This document shows positions 1 to 4,361 of a stretch of DNA of 6,006 bases, one piece after another (position 1 is the first letter of the stretch; every line of letters begins with the position of its first letter). This DNA comes from Chromatiales bacterium (GTDB taxonomy: Bacteria > Pseudomonadota > Gammaproteobacteria > Thiohalomonadales > Thiohalomonadaceae), in NCBI GenBank assembly GCA_029864785.1, contig JAOTST010000110.1, positions 1 through 6,006 on the forward strand, read 5' to 3'. The notes below the pieces were generated by a model, which saw only the letters and a list, made by a program, of their open reading frames with translations, was not told where the DNA came from and ran no database searches. The position numbers and the translations under genes are program-made.

Positions 1-894
1 AACGGTCCCAAGGTATCTAATACCTTAACCATCGCATCAGAATCCTCTGCAGCAACCATTGCTAGCCAAATAAATACACAAACAGGCTCCACCGGCGTTA
101 CGGCAACTGCATCAAATAGCTTAACGCTGAGCGGTCTTACTGCTTCGGGTTCAGTCGCTTTATCACTCTCATCACGTTCGAGTGCTACCGGCGTTGTTGG
201 CTCAGAGGCTGTAATAAGCGCCTCTATCACTACCGCAGATTACTCTAATCTTTCTGATGCCATCAATGCAAAATCAGCGCAAACTGGTATTACTGCGGTT
301 CTTAGTGCTGATAAATCGAGCATCACCCTTGAGAATACTACCGGTAATGATATCGCTATCGGTGACTTTACATCCTCAGCAGCAGGTGCTGCTGTTACAG
401 TTGGCACTACCGATGCTGCTGGTACCGCCATTACAAACACTCTGACCACTGGTAGCACCACTTCAGACAGTATTCAGGTCGCCGGTCAGGTAAGTTTGAG
501 CGGAAGTGTCGCATACAGTGTGACCCAGAGTGGCACAAACCTCTTTAGTGCTGCCGCAGCAACCACTGCAAGTGCGCTCTCTTCAGTTGCTTCGATTGAT
601 GTAAGTACACAGACAGGTTCAAACTCTGCACTTGATGTTATTGATAAGGCGCTCAGTAGTATCTCTGATAACCGAGCCAGCTTGGGTGCGGTTCAGAATC
701 GTCTCCAGTCTACTATCTCAAACTTGAGTAGTGTATCTGAGAACGTTTCTGCGGCTCGTTCACGAGTCTTGGATGCTGACTTTGCTTTAGAGACTGCAAA
801 CCTGACCCGTGCGCAGATTCTGCAACAGGCCGGTACTGCAATGCTTTCACAGGCTAACAGCTCACCACAGAGTGTACTTTCACTCCTTCAGTAA
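1..894 (+). CDS. fliC: Flagellin, C-terminal part (5' end outside window)
   Basis: Flagellin is the secreted subunit that polymerises into the flagellar filament. Frame 1 is open from base 1 to the TAA at 892-894, giving 297 residues with no start codon, so the gene begins before the window. Residues about 206-297 are the conserved C-terminal D1/D0 helical region: [10 protein letters not shown], a [12 protein letters not shown] stretch, [32 protein letters not shown] and the terminal VLSLLQ. Residues about 1-205 are the variable outer region, rich in Ser, Thr, Ala and Gly. It holds two flagellin-IN-like motifs (residues 9-46 and 71-123) and a further beta-rich module (148-178). No cysteine is present, as usual for flagellins. 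The visible variable part alone exceeds 200 residues, so the full protein is probably well above 400 residues (inference). A strong hairpin follows the stop. Whether other flagellin paralogues exist cannot be seen; the symbol could be fliC or flaA-type. Confidence 0.95.
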   Translation, partial: NGPKVSNTLTIASESSAATIASQINTQTGSTGVTATASNSLTLSGLTASGSVALSLSSRSSATGVVGSEAVISASITTADYSNLSDAINAKSAQTGITAVLSADKSSITLENTTGNDIAIGDFTSSAAGAAVTVGTTDAAGTAITNTLTTGSTTSDSIQVAGQVSLSGSVAYSVTQSGTNLFSAAAATTASALSSVASIDVSTQTGSNSALDVIDKALSSISDNRASLGAVQNRLQSTISNLSSVSENVSAARSRVLDADFALETANLTRAQILQQAGTAMLSQANSSPQSVLSLLQ

Positions 895-910
895 GTTGAA
901 ATAATAGATG

Positions 911-937
911 GGAACCTCATGAATGGCATGAGGTTCC
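911..937 (+). terminator. Hairpin terminator after flagellin gene
   Basis: A perfect 10-bp inverted repeat, GGAACCTCAT (911-920) and ATGAGGTTCC (928-937), encloses a 7-base loop and starts 16 bases after the flagellin stop. It is followed by TTATCTT, a weak U-rich tail. It probably ends or attenuates the abundant flagellin transcript and may stabilise its 3' end, allowing limited read-through into flaG. The right arm shares the 8-mer CATGAGGT with the flaG ribosome-binding site at 954-961, so the left arm can pair with either copy. Confidence 0.75.
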
Positions 938-953
938 TTATCTTAAGAGAATA

Positions 954-967
954 CATGAGGTAGTATC
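954..967 (+). promoter_or_regulatory. flaG ribosome-binding site, repeated from the upstream hairpin
   Basis: GAGGT at 957-961 lies six bases before the flaG ATG and fixes that start. It is part of CATGAGGT (954-961), an exact copy of bases 927-934 in the right half of the upstream hairpin. Bases 914-921 (ACCTCATG) are complementary to both copies. The RBS role is well supported; regulation by alternative pairing is inference. Confidence 0.7.
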
Positions 968-1393
968 ATGGATATTGCACAAATCAAAAGCCCACCGGCT
1001 CAACAAGATGTTGGGTCAAAGGTTGTTAAGGATAAGCCTGATTTTTCTCAAGCTGACAATGCAAGTAACAGTGTTGCTAAAAATATTGTACAACTACAGG
1101 CCAAAGCCCAAGCCAATAATGAGCAAAGCCATACTCAGAAATCCAAAGAAAAAATGGAAGAACATCTGACAAGGCAAGTCAAGAAAATGAACGAATACGT
1201 TCAGAGTATCCAGCGTGATTTAAAGTTTTCGATTGATGATGGTTCAGGAGAAGTTGTTGTTAAAGTCTTCAATGCCAGCACCGATGAGCTTGTACGCCAA
1301 TTTCCTTCAGAAGAGGCACTGGCACTAGTAGAACGCATGAAAGCAGAAGGAGAAAATAGTGGATCGGGCTTGATCTTAAAAGTTGAGGTTTAA
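968..1393 (+). CDS. flaG: FlaG family flagellar protein
   Basis: This 141-residue protein belongs to the FlaG family, small proteins encoded between flagellin and fliD in many polar-flagellated gammaproteobacteria. In those bacteria they have been linked to filament length or stability; the biochemical role is unsettled. The family signature is the C-terminal half: LKFSIDDGSGEVVVKV (residues 85-100), then DELVRQFPSEEALALVERM (106-124) and a beta-strand end (GLILKVEV). Residues 1-60 are polar, low in complexity and probably disordered, and 60-84 are a charged helix (EKMEEHLTRQVKKMNEYVQ). There is no signal peptide or membrane segment. The start is fixed by GAGGT six bases upstream. It lies 73 bases after the flagellin stop, beyond a hairpin, so it may be expressed by read-through. 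A 120-base gap separates it from fliD. Confidence 0.9.
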   Translation: MDIAQIKSPPAQQDVGSKVVKDKPDFSQADNASNSVAKNIVQLQAKAQANNEQSHTQKSKEKMEEHLTRQVKKMNEYVQSIQRDLKFSIDDGSGEVVVKVFNASTDELVRQFPSEEALALVERMKAEGENSGSGLILKVEV

Positions 1394-1405
1394 ATCAAAT
1401 AAATA

Positions 1406-1430
1406 TCAAGAGGATATATGTAAGCGGATA
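1406..1430 (+). promoter_or_regulatory. Possible sigma-28-like promoter before fliD
   Basis: TCAAG (1406-1410) followed 13 bases later by GCGGATA (1424-1430) resembles the flagellar sigma-28 (FliA) pattern of a TAAA/TCAAG -35 and a GCCGATAA -10, with one -10 mismatch in seven bases and a spacer about one base short of the enterobacterial optimum. It would start transcription near 1437, about 75 bases before fliD. The rest of the 120-base flaG-fliD gap is AT-rich and carries TTTTCAC twice (1439-1445 and 1461-1467), 22 bases apart. The match is modest and could be chance. Confidence 0.25.
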
Positions 1431-1513
1431 GAGTGGTATTTTCACTTTAATTTTTGTCTGTTTTCACCTATTCTTCTCAATTGTTACATATCTAGAAAGG
1501 TAAGGGGTTCGCC

Positions 1514-2929
1514 ATGACAGTTTCATCACCCGGAATTGGATCAGGTCTCGATATTAGTGGCATAGTTAGCTCTCTTATCTCTGCAGAAGGGGCGCCTGCT
1601 ACGGCTCGCTTTGATCGCAACGAATCAAACTTCCAGGCAAAGCTTTCAGCCTTAGGCCTATTAAAATCATCCCTATCTACGTTTCAAGGCAGCCTAACAA
1701 CACTTAAAGATATAACCACTTTTCAGCAGCGTTCAGCGACTTCAACAGATAGCGCCCTGGTTAGTGTTTCCGCCGATTCAACAGCCAGTGTAGGTAGTTA
1801 TAGTGTTGCTATTAGTCGGCTCGCTCAAACTCATAAAATGGCTTCAGCACAACACCTAAACACAGATACATTTGGTGGTGTCGCAGGAGACCAGATGACG
1901 GTCACTGTGGGTCTAAACACCTTAACTGTCGATCTTTCCACTGCAATGACGCTAGATCAGCTCAGTACAGCTATCACTACCGCTGCAGGAACTGCCGGTG
2001 TAGACGTCACCTCCACAGTAATCACGGGTAATGGAGGGATTCAAGAGTTAAGCCTCACATCCAACGTTCAAGGATATACCGATCGTGTTCAAATCGGTGG
2101 AAACATTGACGTTGCTGGAGTTCCAACTTTAAGTAGCAGCGTATTAGGGCTCGCAACCATTAATACTGATGCCAACGGCGTTTTAATCACAGCTGATACC
2201 GAACTGGATTCCCAACTTACAGTCAATGGGCTCACCCTTACCCGTTCGAGTAACAGCATTACTGATGTTATTACTGGCGTCACCTTGGATCTAAAGGGAA
2301 TTACCACAGCACCAGAGACCGTTGAGATATCGTTAAATACAGCGAGTGTCACCACCGCCGTCAATGGTTTTGTAAAAAACTATAATGATCTAATGAAGAC
2401 AATTACTGATCTTTCTGCCTACGATCCAGCAACAGGTCAGCATTCCGTACTACTCGGTGATGCCACATTGCGTACTATTGAATTTGCACTACGTAATGAA
2501 CTATCAAGTAGTATTTCGGGCGTCACTGGTAGTTTCAACTCATTATCAAGCATAGGAATTACCACCGAACGAGACGGCTCAGTTACTCTAAATAGCACGG
2601 TATTAGATAAGGCTATCGCAAGTAATTTTGATGATATTGGTCTGCTTTTTGGCTCTACAGACGGGGTCGCTACTCGTTTAGATACATTAGTAGATGGGTA
2701 TGCATCAACCTCTGGAGTGATTGATGCTCGAATTGATGGTTTAAATACCAGCATCAGCAACATTACCGACCAACGTACAGCGCTTTCACGAAAATTAAGC
2801 CAACTAGAAGCACGCTATTTCAGCCAATTCAATGCAATGGATCTCATGGTTAGTCAACTTCAAAGCACAAGTACATACCTATCGGGCGCTTTTGCTAACT
2901 TACCTGGCTCAACATTTAATAAAAAGTAA
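1514..2929 (+). CDS. fliD: FliD, flagellar filament cap (hook-associated protein 2)
   Basis: FliD forms the oligomeric cap at the filament tip and guides insertion of exported flagellin. At 471 residues it is of normal length for the family. The N-terminal FliD domain is clear: PGIGSGLDISGIVSSLISAE (residues 6-25), then coiled-coil-forming sequence to about 70 (FQAKLSALGLLKSSLSTFQ) and a SVGSYSVAISRLAQTHK beta segment (92-108). The middle holds a flagellin-IN-like motif (about 144-184) and VNGLTLTRSSNSITDVITGV (237-256). The FliD C-terminal domain covers about 278-460, with FVKNYNDLMKTI (286-297), GITTERDGSVTLN (348-360) and a helical end (about 403-460). AAGGGG at 1502-1507, six bases upstream, sets the ATG. 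It lies in the usual place between flaG and fliS. There is no cleavable signal peptide; export by the flagellar type III apparatus is expected from the family. Confidence 0.97.
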   Translation: MTVSSPGIGSGLDISGIVSSLISAEGAPATARFDRNESNFQAKLSALGLLKSSLSTFQGSLTTLKDITTFQQRSATSTDSALVSVSADSTASVGSYSVAISRLAQTHKMASAQHLNTDTFGGVAGDQMTVTVGLNTLTVDLSTAMTLDQLSTAITTAAGTAGVDVTSTVITGNGGIQELSLTSNVQGYTDRVQIGGNIDVAGVPTLSSSVLGLATINTDANGVLITADTELDSQLTVNGLTLTRSSNSITDVITGVTLDLKGITTAPETVEISLNTASVTTAVNGFVKNYNDLMKTITDLSAYDPATGQHSVLLGDATLRTIEFALRNELSSSISGVTGSFNSLSSIGITTERDGSVTLNSTVLDKAIASNFDDIGLLFGSTDGVATRLDTLVDGYASTSGVIDARIDGLNTSISNITDQRTALSRKLSQLEARYFSQFNAMDLMVSQLQSTSTYLSGAFANLPGSTFNKK

Positions 2930-2937
2930 AAATAGTC

Positions 2938-2964
2938 TCAACATTCATATCGTATGGACGATAT
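2938..2964 (+). promoter_or_regulatory. Possible sigma-28-like promoter and dyad before fliS
   Basis: TCAA (2938-2941), a 15-base spacer and GACGATAT (2957-2964) fit the sigma-28 layout TAAA-N15-GCCGATAA with exact spacing, one -35 mismatch and two -10 mismatches. Transcription would start near 2971, about 30 bases before fliS. The -10 overlaps a perfect inverted repeat, ATATCGT (2947-2953) and ACGATAT (2958-2964) with a 4-base centre. That repeat could instead be an operator or a weak hairpin after fliD. No T-run follows, so a terminator is unlikely. Confidence 0.35.
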
Positions 2965-3001
2965 ATACTGCATAAGTCACAAACATTAAAGGCGTAACCG
3001 A

Positions 3002-3388
3002 ATGAATACTCAAGTAGCAATGCAACAGTACCGCCAAGTCAGTAACCACTCTTCCGCTGAGGACGCCAGCCCGCATAAGTTGATTTTAATGCTGCTTACA
3101 GGCGCGCAAGAGCGCATTGCAACTGCCAAAACCCATATGATTAACGGTAGTATTTCAGCTAAGGGTGAAACTATCGGGACTGCAATGAATATTGTTGTAG
3201 GTCTCCGTGCTAGCCTTGATCATGAAAAAGGTGGAGAAATATCCTCAAACTTAGATGCCCTATACGAGTACATGGAAAAACGTCTATTTGAAGCTAACTT
3301 AAAAAATGATCCTTTAATTCTTGATGAAGTCTCAAATCTGCTAAAAGAGATCACCTCCGCTTGGGTGGGAATCGCAAATCAAATTTAG
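3002..3388 (+). CDS. fliS: FliS, flagellin export chaperone
   Basis: FliS is a cytoplasmic four-helix-bundle chaperone that binds the flagellin C-terminal helices and prevents premature polymerisation before export. This 128-residue protein has the family's typical length and pattern: a QQYRQV start (residues 8-13), SPHKLILMLLTGAQERIATA (23-42), IGTAMNIVVGLRASLDHEKG (58-77), GEISSNLDALYEYMEKRL (78-95) with the expected NLxxLYxYM, and LLKEITSAW (113-121). It is all helical with no membrane segment. AAAGG at 2988-2992, nine bases upstream, supports the ATG. It lies 72 bases after fliD. Its client flagellin is encoded at the start of this window. Confidence 0.96.
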   Translation: MNTQVAMQQYRQVSNHSSAEDASPHKLILMLLTGAQERIATAKTHMINGSISAKGETIGTAMNIVVGLRASLDHEKGGEISSNLDALYEYMEKRLFEANLKNDPLILDEVSNLLKEITSAWVGIANQI

Positions 3389-3462
3389 TTAAAACCGTTC
3401 TCATACCCAAATATTTTGCGCATCAAATATTGTCTATACATAGAACAATTGATTAACCATGC

Positions 3463-3479
3463 GACTGACTATGTCAGTC
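3463..3479. repeat. Perfect inverted repeat GACTGAC-TAT-GTCAGTC
   Basis: Seven-base arms flank a three-base centre, 75 bases after the fliS stop. No T-rich tail follows on either strand. An operator for a dimeric regulator is as likely as an RNA hairpin, and the binding protein cannot be named. Confidence 0.5.
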
Positions 3480-3608
3480 AAGTTCGCTTTCAACGCAGCT
3501 TAAATAGGAGCGACAGTCTCTTTATATAGCCATATTGACAACAACTATTACGTCAATCCACCCCTACATAAAAACCCAACTGTGTCTGTATAGTGTATAT
3601 TTCGTTCG

Positions 3609-3624
3609 TGGCCTGCACTTAGCT
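3609..3624 (+). promoter_or_regulatory. Sigma-54-like promoter before fliT
   Basis: TGGCCTG, four bases, then TAGCT matches the RpoN consensus TGGCACG-N4-TTGCW except at three positions. The invariant -24 GG (3610-3611) and -12 GC (3622-3623) are both present with the required 10-base spacing. A start near 3635 would leave a leader of about 33 bases before fliT. Middle-class flagellar operons of polar-flagellated gammaproteobacteria commonly use sigma-54 with a FleQ/FlrA-type activator. Activator sites were not identified. Confidence 0.5.
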
Positions 3625-3667
3625 TCATATAGGCCATCCTTTATCCGAAATTATAAGAGCGAAACCT

Positions 3668-3982
3668 ATGAAACGACTAGCAGACTGGGGAGAAATTGTG
3701 ACATTAAGTCAGCAACTTTCTGCAATCGCACGCAAAGAAAACTGGGAAGAAGTTACTAACCTCGCTACAAAACGCCATCAAATGATCACATCGTTTTTTT
3801 TGGAACCGGTTACTGAGGATATTGCACCCGAAATCGCATCAGGGATCGAACTAATTCAAGATATAGATAAAGAGATCGTTCAATTAGCCCATAAAAGTAA
3901 GCAAAAAATATCAGAGCACCTATCTGAAATTGCAAAGGGAAAGCATATGTCCAAAGTTTATTCCAATAACACCCAAGTTTAG
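3668..3982 (+). CDS. fliT: FliT-like flagellar chaperone
   Basis: This is a small helical protein of 104 residues in the position expected of FliT, the export chaperone for the cap protein FliD. It resembles the diverged FliT type of non-enteric gammaproteobacteria: LSQQLSAIARKENWEEVTNL (residues 13-32) with the conserved W in the first helix pair, then KRHQMITSFF (35-44), IASGIELIQDIDKEIVQLA (56-74) and a basic helix ending in GKHMSKVYSNN (91-101). It is slightly shorter than enterobacterial FliT (about 120 residues). No other in-frame start exists between the upstream stop at 3620-3622 and the ATG. AAGAG at 3655-3659, eight bases upstream, is a moderate RBS. An 8-T run at 3794-3801 encodes residues 43-45 and is slippage-prone. 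Whether it also binds a FlhDC- or FleQ-type regulator, as FliT does in enterics, cannot be told. The call rests on pattern plus context because FliT diverges strongly. Confidence 0.8.
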   Translation: MKRLADWGEIVTLSQQLSAIARKENWEEVTNLATKRHQMITSFFLEPVTEDIAPEIASGIELIQDIDKEIVQLAHKSKQKISEHLSEIAKGKHMSKVYSNNTQV

Positions 3983-4004
3983 ACTCGGTTCAACTCACTA
4001 TTAA

Positions 4005-4032
4005 TTGACAAAAAGATTGGCTCTTGTAAAAT
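4005..4032 (+). promoter_or_regulatory. Sigma-70 promoter of tRNA-Val
   Basis: A perfect -35 TTGACA (4005-4010) is followed by a 16-base spacer and a -10 TAAAAT (4027-4032; consensus TATAAT, two mismatches). The next bases, ACGCGCTCC, form a GC-rich discriminator of the kind seen at stable-RNA promoters under stringent control. Transcription would start near 4040, about 10 bases before the mature tRNA. It begins 22 bases after the fliT stop and appears independent of the flagellar genes. Confidence 0.75.
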
Positions 4033-4049
4033 ACGCGCTCCAACTCTGA

Positions 4050-4126
4050 AGTCGCGTAGCTCAGTTGGTTAGAGCACCACCTTGACATGGTGGGGGTCGG
4101 TGGTTCGAATCCACTCGCGACTACCA
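4050..4126 (+). tRNA. tRNA-Val (anticodon GAC)
   Basis: The complete cloverleaf has 77 bases including an encoded CCA (4124-4126). The acceptor stem pairs AGTCGCG (4050-4056) with CGCGACT (4116-4122), with A4123 as the discriminator base. The D arm is GCTC/GAGC (4059-4062, 4072-4075). The anticodon stem CCACC/GGTGG (4077-4081, 4089-4093) carries the loop TTGACAT, giving anticodon GAC at 4084-4086, which reads valine GUC codons. The variable loop has 5 bases. The T arm GGTGG/CCACT (one G-U pair) carries the loop TTCGAAT. The body closely resembles enterobacterial tRNA-Val(GAC). It is a single gene in the gap between the two convergent flagellar units. I see no repeat of its 3' end in the window that would mark an integrated element. 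Confidence 0.97.
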
Positions 4127-4361
4127 ATATTTTTCCTCATAAACTTCTTTGCGTTTCTTCAATATCCACCAATAACGTCTAACTCTCTAGCCGACACCAA
4201 TACAAATAGGGACTACATAGTGATATGTATGGGGCTGAAACGAAAAGCAAAAGAGATCATTCGTTTACATTAAACGAAAATTTCTACCTGAATTTAGCGT
4301 TGGTGAGCATAAAACCTAATATGCTTCCATCCTAAAGCCAGCAGAGCTACCTTAATACCGT
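4127..4361. other. Convergent intergenic gap between tRNA-Val and flgL
   Basis: These 235 bases hold no convincing gene. An ATG frame of 36 codons (4225-4335) lacks a properly placed ribosome-binding site and any recognisable pattern. A short TTTTT (4130-4134) just after the tRNA may help termination. Structured elements are a perfect 8-bp inverted repeat at 4260-4278, the inverted repeat AGCATA/TATGCT (4306-4311, 4320-4325), and GTTTAA/TTAAAC (4360-4365, 4372-4377) overlapping the flgL stop. None has a classical G+C-rich stem plus T-tail, so the terminator of flgL is not clear. Confidence 0.6.
4260..4278. repeat. Perfect inverted repeat, possible bidirectional terminator
   Basis: TTCGTTTA (4260-4267) and TAAACGAA (4271-4278) form an 8-bp stem with a three-base centre between two converging transcription units. 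The stem is AT-rich and lacks a clean T-run on either strand, so termination is only possible. The motif AAACGAAAA of its right arm also occurs at 4238-4246, giving an alternative partner for the left arm. Confidence 0.45.

Larger units (their letters stand above)
3389..3667. other. fliS-fliT spacer, dyad-rich, no gene seen
   Basis: These 279 bases carry no credible coding frame. A short TTG-started frame from 3535 overlaps the fliT start region and looks like no known protein. The spacer holds four inverted repeats: AATATTT/AAATATT (3410-3416, 3425-3431), the imperfect ATTGTCTAT/ATAGAACAAT (3429-3449, one bulged base), GACTGAC/GTCAGTC (3463-3469, 3473-3479) and ATTGAC/GTCAAT (3534-3539, 3552-3557). 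A perfect TTGACA at 3535-3540 has no good -10 at normal spacing. A sigma-54-like promoter lies near the end at 3609-3624. A length of 279 bases is large for the inside of one operon, so fliT may be a separate transcription unit. Confidence 0.6.

Noticed and set aside
240..461. Open frame on the minus strand within the flagellin gene
   Set aside because: It is opposite a strongly supported flagellin frame and is a low-complexity Val/Ala/Ser translation with no family pattern.
1411..1426. GG-N10-GC spacing resembling a sigma-54 site before fliD
   Set aside because: Only the two dinucleotides match; all flanking consensus positions fail.
2089..2763. Two open frames on the minus strand within fliD
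   Set aside because: They are shadows of the fliD codons, with no ribosome-binding site and no recognisable motif.
3535..3570. TTGACA at 3535 as a sigma-70 promoter
   Set aside because: No acceptable -10 lies 16-18 bases downstream; the nearest TACATA is 24 bases away.
3535..3759. Plus-strand frame starting at TTG before fliT
   Set aside because: It overlaps the fliT start in another frame, crosses the sigma-54-like promoter and shows no protein-like pattern.
4082..4335. Frames over and after the tRNA, including a 36-codon ATG frame at 4225-4335
   Set aside because: The first runs through the tRNA anticodon and T arms. The second has no well-spaced ribosome-binding site and no recognisable family.
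4050..4361. tRNA-Val as the attachment site of an integrated element
   Set aside because: There is no integrase gene and no repeat of the tRNA 3' end in the window.
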